Origin: Thiocapsa sp. UBA6158
GTDB taxonomy: Bacteria; Pseudomonadota; Gammaproteobacteria; Chromatiales; Chromatiaceae
Direction of reading: 5' to 3'
Length of the DNA stretch: 64,000 bases
Assembly (NCBI RefSeq): GCF_002423035.1
Contig: NZ_DIUM01000129.1
Coordinates: 1 to 64,000 of the forward strand
Shown here: positions 17,605-26,222 of the stretch, one piece after another
Position numbering within the stretch: the stretch's first letter is position 1
How the letters are laid out: every line of letters starts with the position of its first letter
Program-made: the position numbers and the translations under genes
The notes under the pieces: model-generated
Databases searched by the model: none
What the model saw: only the letters and a program-made list of their open reading frames with translations
Told to the model about the DNA's origin: nothing

Positions 17605-19602
17605 ATGAACGACACCAACGAATCGGCCCCTGCAACGGGAACCAAACCCTGGATTCAATGGAATCCCCCGGTCTTCATCATCTCGGCGGTGTTGACGCTG
17701 GCCTTGGTGCTCTTCGCCGCCCTCGCCACGGAGACCGCCGAACCCCTGTTCAAATCCATTCAGGATTGGGTGATCGAATCGGCCGGTTGGTTTTACGTGA
17801 TGGCCGTGGCCGGTTTTGTCGTCTTCGTGATCGCGCTCGCCGTCTCGAGTCTCGGGCACATCAAGCTCGGACCCGATCACTCCGAGCCGGACTACAGCTA
17901 CGTGTCCTGGTTCGCGATGCTGTTCTCCGCCGGCATGGGGATCGGTCTGATGTTCTTCGGCGTGGCCGAGCCGGTGATGCACTTCGTCGCCCCGCCGGTC
18001 GGCGACCCGGAGGTCGCCGAGGCCGCACGTCAGGCCATGCGGATCACCTTTTTCCACTGGGGTGTGCATGCCTGGGCCATCTATGCCGTCGTCGCGCTTT
18101 CGCTGGCCTATTTCGCGTTCAGGCACGGCCTGCCCCTGACCATTCGCTCCTCGCTCTACCCGCTCATCGGCGATCGTATCTACGGCCCGATCGGCCATAC
18201 GGTCGACATCTTCGCCGTCTTGGGGACCATCTTCGGCGTGGCGACCTCGCTCGGATTCGGGGTGATTCAGATTAACTCCGGGCTCAACTATCTCTTCGAT
18301 GTGCCGACATCGATCGGCGTTCAGGTGATATTGATCGCCGGCATCACCGCCATTGCCACCCTCTCGGTGGGGCTCGGACTCGACGCGGGGATCCGGCGTA
18401 TCTCGGAGTTGAACATGATCCTGGCCGTGGCATTGATGGCCTTCGTCCTGATCGCCGGGCCGACCGTCTTTCTGCTGCAGACCCTTGTTCAGAACACCGG
18501 GATGTATCTGTCGAATCTGTTCGAGATGACCTTCAATCTCTATGCCTACGAGCCGACCGACTGGATCGGTGGCTGGACGCTCTTCTATTGGGGCTGGTGG
18601 ATCGCCTGGGCGCCCTTCGTCGGCATGTTCATCGCGCGTGTCTCGCGTGGGCGCACCATCCGTGAATTCGTCACCGGCGTGCTGCTGGTACCGCTGGGCT
18701 TTACCTTCATGTGGATGACCTTCTTCGGCGACACAGCCATCCACATGATCATGGTCCAAGGGATCACCTCGCTCGCCGCCGCGGTGGCGGCCGATACCTC
18801 GGTGGCGCTCTTTCAGTTCTTCGAGCATCTGCCGTTTTCGAGCGTATCCGCGCTGCTCGCGACCCTCTTGGTCGTCACCTTCTTCGTGACCTCCTCGGAC
18901 TCCGGATCCCTGGTGGTGGACATCCTGACCTCGGGCGGCAAAGAGGAATCACCGCTCTGGCAGCGCATCTTCTGGGCGGTCGTCGAGGGCGTAGTCGCCG
19001 CGGCCTTGTTGGTCGCAGGCGGGCTGGCCGCACTGCAGACCGCGACCATCGCCAGCGCACTGCCCTTTACGATCGTGATGATCCTCATGTGCTGGGGCTT
19101 GCTCAAGGCGCTGCGCATCGACGCGATCAAGCATCTGAGCCTGCGCGAGGCACGGGTGACACCGGGCGGTCCGCAGAGCCCGGTCAACTGGCGGCGCCGA
19201 CTGCGCGCACTCGTGCACCAGCCGACCCAAGCCGAGGTGTTGCGTTTCATCAGCGACATCGTCAAACCCGCCTTGAGCGAGGTCGTCGAGGAATTGGGGA
19301 AAATGAGCCTAGATGCCGGGCTCGTGGAAGGCGAAGACGGCCGTGTCTGGGTCGAGGTCCGCCATGGGAGCGAGATCGATTTCTTCTACTCGGTCCGCCC
19401 GCGCCCCTATGAGTCGCCCAGCTTCGTGCTGCGCGACACCCGCGCCAGCCGGGCGAAGGCGCTCGAGTATTTCCGCGCCGAGGTCCACCTGCGCGAAGGC
19501 GGTCAAGACTACGACCTCATGGGGTGGAGCACCCAGGACATCATCGGCGACGTCCTCGACCAGTACGAGCGGCACATGCACTTTCTGCAGACGGTGCGTT
19601 GA
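17605..19602 (+). CDS. BCCT-family betaine/choline transporter
   Basis: 665 aa secondary transporter with 12 predicted TM helices. The substrate loop in TM3 reads AGMGIGLMFFGVAEP; a Gly at the last position (MGIG) is typical of betaine carriers such as BetP, where choline carriers often have Asp. The TM8 signature is WWIAWAPFVGMFIARVSRG. After TM12 (about residue 500) comes a long hydrophilic C-terminal domain (about 150 aa), as in BetT-type proteins, where this region takes part in osmosensing. AAGGA lies eight bases before the ATG. It follows sdmT by 140 bp, so it may have its own promoter. Betaine is favoured as substrate, not proven. Confidence 0.9.
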   Translation: MNDTNESAPATGTKPWIQWNPPVFIISAVLTLALVLFAALATETAEPLFKSIQDWVIESAGWFYVMAVAGFVVFVIALAVSSLGHIKLGPDHSEPDYSYVSWFAMLFSAGMGIGLMFFGVAEPVMHFVAPPVGDPEVAEAARQAMRITFFHWGVHAWAIYAVVALSLAYFAFRHGLPLTIRSSLYPLIGDRIYGPIGHTVDIFAVLGTIFGVATSLGFGVIQINSGLNYLFDVPTSIGVQVILIAGITAIATLSVGLGLDAGIRRISELNMILAVALMAFVLIAGPTVFLLQTLVQNTGMYLSNLFEMTFNLYAYEPTDWIGGWTLFYWGWWIAWAPFVGMFIARVSRGRTIREFVTGVLLVPLGFTFMWMTFFGDTAIHMIMVQGITSLAAAVAADTSVALFQFFEHLPFSSVSALLATLLVVTFFVTSSDSGSLVVDILTSGGKEESPLWQRIFWAVVEGVVAAALLVAGGLAALQTATIASALPFTIVMILMCWGLLKALRIDAIKHLSLREARVTPGGPQSPVNWRRRLRALVHQPTQAEVLRFISDIVKPALSEVVEELGKMSLDAGLVEGEDGRVWVEVRHGSEIDFFYSVRPRPYESPSFVLRDTRASRAKALEYFRAEVHLREGGQDYDLMGWSTQDIIGDVLDQYERHMHFLQTVR

Positions 19603-19702
19603 GGTCTCGGCAGTCCCCGGCCGGGAAGGCCTGTTCGCAAGCGCGAAGCTGGACGCATTTAGCCCGGTAGCCCGGTAGCGCGGTGGCTTGCGGGTTGGCA
19701 TC

Positions 19703-19718
19703 TGATGCACCAGCATCA
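19703..19718 (+). promoter_or_regulatory. Palindrome upstream of vapB, possible operator
   Basis: TGATGC-ACCA-GCATCA is a perfect 6-bp inverted repeat centred 33 bp before the vapB start. VapB-type antitoxins commonly autoregulate through such palindromes. This role is inferred from position and symmetry only. Confidence 0.4.
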
Positions 19719-19742
19719 CCGCATCAACTGCTCGAGAAGGTC

Positions 19743-19991
19743 ATGCGCACGACACTGGATATCGACGATCAGGTTCTGAATGCCGCAAAGGAGATTGCTC
19801 CGCGCCAGCGCAAGACGGCCGGTGCGGTCATCTCGGAGCTCGCGCGTCGTGCCTTGACACAACCCTTACCGGAGCAGCAGGCCCCATTGTTCGAGCCGCA
19901 ACCGTTTTGCGGTTTCCGTCCCTTGGCATCCGAGGGCCGGGTCGTGACCGACGACCTCGTCGAGCGCCTGCGCGAGCAGGACGAGGGCTGA
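19743..19991 (+). CDS. VapB-like antitoxin
   Basis: 82 aa protein beginning MRTTLDIDDQVLNAAKEIA, the N-terminal DNA-binding pattern of ribbon-helix-helix antitoxins paired with PIN toxins. The C-terminal half, rich in Pro and Phe (QPFCGFRPLASEGRVVTDD), matches the toxin-wrapping tail of this group. ATG 19743 is preferred over upstream in-frame starts because it begins the conserved domain and follows GAGAAGG. Its stop codon TGA overlaps the ATG of the toxin gene. The antitoxin frame is intact while the toxin is broken. Confidence 0.85.
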   Translation: MRTTLDIDDQVLNAAKEIAPRQRKTAGAVISELARRALTQPLPEQQAPLFEPQPFCGFRPLASEGRVVTDDLVERLREQDEG

Positions 19992-20417
19992 TGCGCGCAT
20001 TGCTCGACGTGAACCTGCTGATCGCGCTGCTTGATGCGGCGCATATCCGCCACGACCGCGCCCGGGCCTGGCTCGAGGCCAACATCGAGCAGGGGTGGCA
20101 TCCTGCCCGCTGACTCGGAACGGCTGCATTCGCATCCTGTCCCAATCCGCCTACCCAGGTGCACAGCCGCCCGCGGCGATCGCGACGCGACTCGCGCAAG
20201 CCGCAGCGACACCCTGGCACTCGTTTGGCAACATGGCCTGCGTCTACTCGAACCTCGGCACCTGGATCGGCGGCACGTGCTCGACTCACGCCAGTTGCCC
20301 GATGTCTATCTGCTGGCACTGGCGGTGCACCATGGCGGTCGCTTGGTGACTTTCGATCGTGCGGTGCCGCTCGCCGCCGTGCCTGAGGCCACCAAGGCGC
20401 ATCTGGAATTGCTTTAA
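19991..20417 (+). pseudogene. VapC-like PIN-domain toxin, broken by two frameshifts
   Basis: Starts correctly as MRALLDVNLLIALLDAAHIRHDRARAWL (first catalytic Asp present), then needs two shifts to stay homologous. Near 20098 one G seems to be missing (frame 2 to frame 1, continuing ASCPLTRNGCIRILSQ). Near 20226 one T seems to be missing (frame 1 to frame 3, continuing WQHGLRLLEP...LPDVYLLALAVHHGGRLVTFD, where the remaining acidic residues lie). The reconstructed length of about 140 aa is normal for VapC. Two separate deletions argue for real decay, though sequencing error is possible. The final TAA lies inside the adjacent palindrome-ended repeat. Confidence 0.82.
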
Positions 20418-20500
20418 ACCGCACCGGCTCCAATAGTCGTCAAATCCGGCGGGGCCAATCCCATCCAAAAACATCGCATACCTCGCTGGGCGCGGTTTAG
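20414..20500. repeat. Palindrome-ended dispersed repeat, type A (copy 1)
   Basis: 87-bp intergenic element with inverted tips TTTAAACCGC and GCGGTTTAG. It contains the core ATCCCATCCAAAAACATC shared with copies near 27.3, 36.0 and 53.2 kb. It sits between convergent genes: the vapC remnant's TAA falls in the left tip and the TAA of the mechanosensitive channel gene in the right tip. Confidence 0.85.
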
Positions 20501-22041
20501 GGTCGCCGCGTAAAGCGCGATGGGCGGGCCATGAGCCCTTCGATGCGCTGGCGGATATCGCGCAGGCTCAGGCGCCCGACCGGCTGGCGGCTCGCAGCCC
20601 TGGCCGCATCCGCGGCGTCGACGCGCTCCTTCACGATGCGGGCGAGACGCTCGGCCAGTTCCGGGCGTTTGGCCAGCAAAGACCGCAGGCAATCCAGGTC
20701 GATCCGGATCAGGTTGACGTCGCTCTTGGCCCGCAGCTCCAGGAAGGAGGGCTCGTCGGTCAACATGGATGTGATCCCCAGATGGTGGCCCGGGCCGAGG
20801 ACCTCGGTCACCTTGCGGGTGCGATCCGGCAGCGTGATGGCGGCCTCCACGAGTCCGCCGACGATCACGTAAAAGGCATCGCTCGGCGCGCCTTCGGCGA
20901 GGATGACATGACCGCTGTCGAAGTGAGAGTAAACACTGCGCGCGGCGACCTGCTCGAGCTCCTCCTGCGTGAGCAAGCCCGCCACATCCAAGCCCTTGAG
21001 CGCGAGCAAGATCGTCGGCGGCTCGGCCTGGACCACGGCGGCTCGACGCGTATGCAGCTCATGGACCTCCGGCGCGATGCTGATCCCGGCGCGTTGCATG
21101 GCCCAATGAATCTCGCGGAACAGCTCCTCGCGACCGCGAAACACCGCGGGATAGTTCTTCAAATGGACCCACACCATGTACTGGTAAGGAATGGTGGTCG
21201 CATCCGCGAGACGAACGATCGGGTGGGGAAACTTGAGGACGCTTTCGCACCGCAAGGCCGCGTCGAGAATAAGTGCCGTGGCAAAGCGCGGATCGACCTC
21301 GGCCGGGATCCGAACGAAATACCAGGGCGCAAAGAGATGCTGGTCGTCGTGCAGATTTTTCAGCGGCTCGCCGGCCATCTTTGAATTCGGGATGACATGG
21401 GTGGCATTGTCCCAACCACGCAGGCGTGTGGCACGCCAGTTGAGGTCGATGACTTGACCGACGGTGCCGTCGCGCAGCTCGACCCAATCACCCATCTTGA
21501 ACGGCCGCTCGATGCCGAGCGCGATCCCGGAGAAGAGATCCCCGAGTGTGCGCTGGAGCGCAAGGCCGAGCACCGCGGCGGCGACACCCGTGGAGAGCCA
21601 GATCCCGGCAAAGGAATAGCCTCGCTCCCACATCAAGATCGCAATCCCCACGAACATGAGCGCAGCATAGATCAAACCGACGACCAGCTTCGGCACGCGC
21701 TCGGGTAGTGCATCGTCGGCCTTGCGCAGGATCATCACCTCGATCAGGCGAGCCAGCAGCCAACTGGCGACCAGATAGCACACGACGAGGGTTGCGGTCC
21801 GAACCCCGGCATTGGCATTCTCGAACTCAAGCCACGGCGTGAGCAGCAGAAGCAGACTCCCCGCCACCAATACCAATAGTGGCCACAAGAGCAGATCGCC
21901 GACGGCGAGCATGATCGGAGCGCGTTTGCGCAACCAGCGGCCCTGCAGCGGCCCTGTCCCCAGGCGCCAAAGCATGAGCGCGAGCGCCACGCCGAGCAGA
22001 ATGGGCCAATGCAGTTGAGCGAGTCGTTCAAATAGGATCAT
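20497..22041 (-). CDS. MscS-family channel with cyclic-nucleotide-binding domain
   Basis: 514 aa inner-membrane channel. The N-terminal third holds about five hydrophobic helices. The pore-lining/MscS segment is AGIWLSTGVAAAVLGLALQ followed by TLGDLFSGIALGIERPF and the beta domain GDWVELRDGTVGQVIDLNWR, all characteristic of MscS proteins. From about residue 355 a cNMP-binding fold follows (FDSGHVILAEGAPSDAFYVI, VTEVLGPGHHLG). This matches the described bCNG class (MscS plus cNMP domain), whose members are weakly mechanosensitive or ligand-gated. It is probably involved in solute release or signalling. The gene is convergent with the vapBC remnant and located by the betaine genes. Confidence 0.9.
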   Translation of the reverse strand: MILFERLAQLHWPILLGVALALMLWRLGTGPLQGRWLRKRAPIMLAVGDLLLWPLLVLVAGSLLLLLTPWLEFENANAGVRTATLVVCYLVASWLLARLIEVMILRKADDALPERVPKLVVGLIYAALMFVGIAILMWERGYSFAGIWLSTGVAAAVLGLALQRTLGDLFSGIALGIERPFKMGDWVELRDGTVGQVIDLNWRATRLRGWDNATHVIPNSKMAGEPLKNLHDDQHLFAPWYFVRIPAEVDPRFATALILDAALRCESVLKFPHPIVRLADATTIPYQYMVWVHLKNYPAVFRGREELFREIHWAMQRAGISIAPEVHELHTRRAAVVQAEPPTILLALKGLDVAGLLTQEELEQVAARSVYSHFDSGHVILAEGAPSDAFYVIVGGLVEAAITLPDRTRKVTEVLGPGHHLGITSMLTDEPSFLELRAKSDVNLIRIDLDCLRSLLAKRPELAERLARIVKERVDAADAARAASRQPVGRLSLRDIRQRIEGLMARPSRFTRRP

Positions 22042-22130
22042 CTTCTCTCCGGGCGGTCTGCATCAGGCCGACGGCACGCACCGGGCGGGCAGATTCAACG
22101 GCGAGTGCTCGCGGCGTCACCGCGAGCGGA

Positions 22131-22958
22131 TCAGTGTTGGCAGTGCACGCAATAAAAACTCGAGCGCTGCCCGATGCGTCGCTGGCGGATCGGCGCGCCA
22201 CAGGCGACGCAGGGCTCGCCGGTGCGGCCGTAGACCCGCAGGGACTGGGCGAAATAGCCGGGGTTGCCGTCCTCTTGGACGAAGTCGCGCAGGGTCGTGC
22301 CGCCCTGCCTAATGGAGGCTTCGAGCACGCCGCGGATCACCTCGGCGAGACGACGGTAGCGCTCCAGGCCGATCCGATGACAGGCGCGAGCGGGATGAAT
22401 GCCGGCCAGGAAGAGCGACTCGTTCGCATAGATGTTCCCGACCCCGACGACGACGGAGGCATCCATCAGGAAGATCTTCACGGCGACCCGTCGTTCTCGG
22501 CTCAAACGATGGAGATGATCGCCGTCGAACGCCGTCCCCAGCGGCTCGGGACCCAGGTCGCACAGCAGCGGATGATGGGCCTCGGCAAGCTCGGGCGTCT
22601 CCGGAAGCCACAAAAAAAGACCGAAGCGGCGCGGGTCGTGAAACCGAAGACAACGCCCGTCGGAGAGCACCAGGTCGAGGTGGTCGTGTTTCTTCGGCGG
22701 ACTGTCCGCGGGGACCACCCGCAGGCTGCCGGACATCCCCAGATGGATGAGCAAACTGCCCTGGTCCAAGCCGATCAGGAGATATTTGCTGCGTCTCGAC
22801 AATGAGCGCACCGTCTGACCGGCCACGCGCTCCGCAGTCTCGGGCGGAATCGGTCGACGCAGCCTCGGATCACGCACGATCAGACGCTCGATGCGACTGC
22901 CCTCGAGGTAGGGGCGGATGCCGCGGAGCGTGGTCTCGACCTCCGGAAGCTCGGGCAT
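22131..22958 (-). CDS. mutM: Formamidopyrimidine-DNA glycosylase
   Basis: 275 aa base-excision repair enzyme removing 8-oxoguanine and other oxidised purines. The mature N-terminus PELPEVET carries the catalytic Pro2 and Glu3. The H2TH region and GGTTLRDFVQEDGNPGYF loop are intact. The C-terminal zinc finger has four Cys (CVACG...YCVHC) with the conserved Arg nearby (IGQRSSF). The ATG overlaps the stop of the upstream DUF4340 gene, making mutM the last gene of a minus-strand ABC-transporter-like operon, although its function is unrelated. Confidence 0.96.
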   Translation of the reverse strand: MPELPEVETTLRGIRPYLEGSRIERLIVRDPRLRRPIPPETAERVAGQTVRSLSRRSKYLLIGLDQGSLLIHLGMSGSLRVVPADSPPKKHDHLDLVLSDGRCLRFHDPRRFGLFLWLPETPELAEAHHPLLCDLGPEPLGTAFDGDHLHRLSRERRVAVKIFLMDASVVVGVGNIYANESLFLAGIHPARACHRIGLERYRRLAEVIRGVLEASIRQGGTTLRDFVQEDGNPGYFAQSLRVYGRTGEPCVACGAPIRQRRIGQRSSFYCVHCQH

Positions 22959-24118
22959 CAGGGTTGCCCCCTCGACGGATCGGGATCCGCATGCACGGGA
23001 CCCGCATCGGCAGGATCCGGGGCGAAGGGATCCAGACCAAAGCCCTCGGGGAGGTCTCGACCCGCCTCGACCCCGAAACCCTCCTGCTCGACACCGTCCC
23101 GAGTCAGCACCTCCTCGCGAAGCACATCATGCGGGCGCAGACGGACCTCCGGCGGCGAGCCGAGCGGGAGCTCACCGGAGAGTGGCGCGTCCGGGTCCAT
23201 CAGGGAATCCAGCGTACCCGGCGATTCGCGCCACTCGGGGTCCGGGGCGAAGACGTCTGCTTCCGGACTCGACGCGGGCTCGGGCCAGGTGGAGTTCGTC
23301 GTCACGGCGTCCTGCTCGGAGATAGGCGCCGCAACCGAGACCGGCGGGGTCGGGTCGATCGCGCTCGGATCCTCGATCAGCTCGGCGGGCTCGCCAAGCA
23401 CGTAGGTCAGCCTCAGATCCGGTCGCGTCCAACGGCGACCGTCCTCCGACACCCGATAGCGCACCCGCGTCCCGTCCGACGCGCTCAGCTCGAGCAGCGT
23501 ACCGGTCGGCTTGCCGATCAAGGGCTCGATGCGCTCGGCGACCAGGCTCTCGAGACGGCCCAAGGTCTCGCTGCTCAGCGGGACGGTCTCGTGCGTGGCG
23601 AAGACAGGCCCGAGATCGCGCGGGAGCGGCCCGCGCGCCACATAGTCGATCGGCGGCGCGATCAGCAGATGCTGGAAGCGGTCCGGGATGAGGTGGACCA
23701 GATCGTCGCTCGCGACATAGCGCCATTGCTCGATCGGGTCCAGCCCGCCCATCGCGATGTCGGTCGTGTCCAGGCGCAGACGCAGCTTGACCGGGTCCAG
23801 ACCCAGCGCATCGAGCGCGGCGGCCTGCGCCGGGACGCTGCGCAGGAGCGGCGCGTCGCGGATCGTCAACAAGGCAGCGACGCGGTCCGGGTCGGCATCC
23901 ACGTCCCAGGGCGAGCGTATCCGCCAGCCGGAGGCGAGACGCTCGAGCGCGATGGTCGGCTCGCCCTCGCGGACAATCTCGATCAGGTGCGGCTCGGGCG
24001 CACCCGAGCCGGCCAATCTCGCCGGGGCTTGCGTGACGGCGAGCTCGTGACGAATCGCCCAGGCGAGTGCCGAGAGGACGAGGATCAGGACCAGGTTGAG
24101 GATCCAGCGCGCCATCAT
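22958..24118 (-). CDS. DUF4340-type membrane-anchored protein
   Basis: 386 aa protein with a single N-terminal TM helix (WILNLVLILVLSALAWAI) and a periplasmic body. The repeated LERLASGWRIRSPWDVDADPDRVAALL motif is typical of DUF4340 proteins, which accompany GldG-like ABC auxiliary proteins. The last about 110 residues are Pro/Asp/Glu-rich and look disordered. Start ATG 24118 overlaps the stop of the GldG-like gene (ATGA); a longer in-frame extension upstream would run through that gene and is rejected. Molecular function is unknown; with its neighbours it probably forms the extracytoplasmic part of an ABC-type complex. Confidence 0.82.
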   Translation of the reverse strand: MMARWILNLVLILVLSALAWAIRHELAVTQAPARLAGSGAPEPHLIEIVREGEPTIALERLASGWRIRSPWDVDADPDRVAALLTIRDAPLLRSVPAQAAALDALGLDPVKLRLRLDTTDIAMGGLDPIEQWRYVASDDLVHLIPDRFQHLLIAPPIDYVARGPLPRDLGPVFATHETVPLSSETLGRLESLVAERIEPLIGKPTGTLLELSASDGTRVRYRVSEDGRRWTRPDLRLTYVLGEPAELIEDPSAIDPTPPVSVAAPISEQDAVTTNSTWPEPASSPEADVFAPDPEWRESPGTLDSLMDPDAPLSGELPLGSPPEVRLRPHDVLREEVLTRDGVEQEGFGVEAGRDLPEGFGLDPFAPDPADAGPVHADPDPSRGQP

Positions 24119-25488
24119 GTCCCTCTCCAGCGCAGCCAGCGGATACCGAGCCCGATCAAAAGGAAGAGCGCGGGGAAGATGACCAGCGACCCCAGCCCGA
24201 CGCGCAGCCGTTGCTGCTCGTCGAGGACGAGCGCGTCCGGCCCGAGCGGATCGGGCGGGAGCAAGGTGAGATCGCCCGGGTCGCTCAGCCAAGCCAGCAG
24301 GGCAAGCGCGAGCGCCCGATTCCCGTAGGCGCCGATCTGGGCGTTGCTCGCGAAGTCGCCGTCGCCGACCACCAGGACGCGCTGCTCGCGGCCATCCTCC
24401 GGCACCGGACGACTCAGGGCCAGGAGGACCGGGAGCGGACCGGCCTGTTCCCCGATAATCTCGTCGCGGTCGATGAGCCCATCGAGCCGACCGATCTCGT
24501 TCCAGCTCCGCGCGCCGGTCGCCAGATAGGTGTCCAGCATCCATCCGGGAGCGGACTCGGTCGCGAAGGCGATGCTGCCCGGCAGCAGGGCCGGGACGTC
24601 GAGATCGGCCGAGAAGGGGTGCTCCGGATACTCGGTGATGACCGCGACGGCCGGGGTTGCGACACCCAAGGCGGCGGCGTCCGCGTCCACGACAGTGCCG
24701 GGCAGAATGCTCAGCCCCAGATAATCGACCAGGGGCTCGAGCCCGTTGAGCGTTCCGGGATCCAGTAGCCAGAGCAGATGACCGCCCCGATCCAGATACT
24801 GGATCAGGCGCTCGACGACACCCGGAAAGAGCGTGATGCGCGGCGTGGAGAGCACCAAGATCCGAGTGTTGATCGGTACTTCCTCGACCCGGCCGAGATC
24901 GAGCGGACGCGCGAGAAATCCGCGCTCCGACAGCTCGCGACCCAGACGCCCGAGGTCCAGCCCCGCCTCGCCCTGGATGGCGCGCTCGCCGTGACCCTCG
25001 ATCACGGCGACCCAGGGGATGCGGCCGGCACCGAGCCGGGCGATGGCGGCACTGATCGCCCGCTCGCCGACCTTCGCGACGATTTCGCGTCGCCCGCGAT
25101 AGTCGAGCACGATCTGGCCGATCAGCGTCACCTCCGCATCGCGCGCGCGCTCCGGGAAGAGCTGGGGGTCCACGACCTCGATCAGCATGCCGGGCTGTGC
25201 CTGTCGATAGCGCGCCAGCAGCCGCTCGATCCCCTTGCCGAGCGGACTCGCGGGGTCAGCGAAGACGGTGGCGCGCAGCGGGCCGTCGAGTCGGGCAAGG
25301 ATGGCCAGACTCTCGGGCGTCAGGGTGTTGGCGCCGACGGCGGTCCAGTCCCAATAGCGGTCATGGCGTGCGATCAACCAGCCGCCCGCGATCAGTACGG
25401 CGAGCAGAAGCACGAGGAACAGCGCATCCGCGAGCGGGCGCTCGAGGCGTCGCAGCTGCGCCGTCGCGAATGGCAGGATGCGTTTCAC
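24115..25488 (-). CDS. GldG-like ABC auxiliary protein
   Basis: 457 aa. TM helix near the N-terminus (ALFLVLLLAVLIAGGWLIA), a large extracytoplasmic domain of the ABC-auxiliary (GldG) type with WVAVIEGHGERAIQG and ILVLSTPRITLFPGVVERLI, and a C-terminal TM (LVIFPALFLLIGLGIRWL). The start is taken as GTG 25488, which overlaps the permease stop (GTGA); the in-frame sequence upstream lacks homology. Proteins of this family work with a GldA/GldF-type ABC pair. In non-gliding bacteria the transported substrate is unknown. Confidence 0.83.
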   Translation of the reverse strand: MKRILPFATAQLRRLERPLADALFLVLLLAVLIAGGWLIARHDRYWDWTAVGANTLTPESLAILARLDGPLRATVFADPASPLGKGIERLLARYRQAQPGMLIEVVDPQLFPERARDAEVTLIGQIVLDYRGRREIVAKVGERAISAAIARLGAGRIPWVAVIEGHGERAIQGEAGLDLGRLGRELSERGFLARPLDLGRVEEVPINTRILVLSTPRITLFPGVVERLIQYLDRGGHLLWLLDPGTLNGLEPLVDYLGLSILPGTVVDADAAALGVATPAVAVITEYPEHPFSADLDVPALLPGSIAFATESAPGWMLDTYLATGARSWNEIGRLDGLIDRDEIIGEQAGPLPVLLALSRPVPEDGREQRVLVVGDGDFASNAQIGAYGNRALALALLAWLSDPGDLTLLPPDPLGPDALVLDEQQRLRVGLGSLVIFPALFLLIGLGIRWLRWRGT

Positions 25489-26222
25489 CGCAGAACCCGG
25501 TTCGCGAGTCGACGGTGGGTCAGGGCCAGAAAGAAACCCGTGAATCCGAGCAGATAGGCCAGATCGCTCAAACGCACGGCCCCGAGCAGAAACCAGAAGA
25601 GATGCTCGTTCCAAGAGAGCCAGCCGAAGAGCGAGAGATCATGCGCACCCAGCGTCTCGACCCGGCCGATGACGGAAAAGACCAGCAGGATCGAGAAGGC
25701 CGCGATGACGGATGCACCCGTTTGAGCGCTCAGGCTCGAGGCATAGAGCCCCACGGCGCAGAACATCGTGCCGACCAGCCAAAGCCCGAGCGTGGCCGCA
25801 GCCATCTGACCCGGCTCCAGCTCGGCATTGCCGGCGAGCAGCGCAATGTTGAGGACCGGCAGCAGACAGAGCGGCGTCATCAGGAGCGTCAGCGCGAGAA
25901 ACTTCCCCGCCACCAGCTCGCCGGCACGCACCGGCGCGGCGGCCACCAGCTCGAAACTGCCGTCGCGAAACTCCCCGCTGAACATCCGCATGGCCATCAA
26001 GGGCACCGCGAGCATGAGGATCACCGCGCCAAATCCGAACAGGTTCAGCGCCAGCTCCACAGTCAGACTCGCGACCCGCTCGTCGGCCCCCAGACCCGTG
26101 AAGTCGTCGACCACCTTCAGAAAGATCCAGGCGAGCACGAGCTGAGCGCCGCCGAGCAAGATCCAGGGCAAAGGCGACACCAGCGCGCTGCGCAGCTCGC
26201 GACCCGCGATCACGCCGATCAT
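25485..26222 (-). CDS. ABC-2 type permease, GldF-like
   Basis: 245 aa integral membrane protein with six predicted TM helices and the ABC-2 permease pattern FSGEFRDGSFELVAAAPVRAGELVAGKF between the second and third. It pairs with the upstream ATPase (4-bp overlap) and the downstream GldG-like protein (overlap). The operon order ATPase-permease-GldG-DUF4340 is a recurring arrangement for this uncharacterised exporter-like complex. Confidence 0.87.
   Translation of the reverse strand: MIGVIAGRELRSALVSPLPWILLGGAQLVLAWIFLKVVDDFTGLGADERVASLTVELALNLFGFGAVILMLAVPLMAMRMFSGEFRDGSFELVAAAPVRAGELVAGKFLALTLLMTPLCLLPVLNIALLAGNAELEPGQMAAATLGLWLVGTMFCAVGLYASSLSAQTGASVIAAFSILLVFSVIGRVETLGAHDLSLFGWLSWNEHLFWFLLGAVRLSDLAYLLGFTGFFLALTHRRLANRVLR

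Noticed and set aside
22802..24328. 508-codon plus-strand frame opposite mutM and the DUF4340 gene
   Set aside because: Arg-rich antisense translation spanning two real genes.
24119..24544. N-terminal extension of the DUF4340 protein
   Set aside because: Runs inside the GldG-like gene and lacks homology; ATG 24118 with stop overlap is the proper start.
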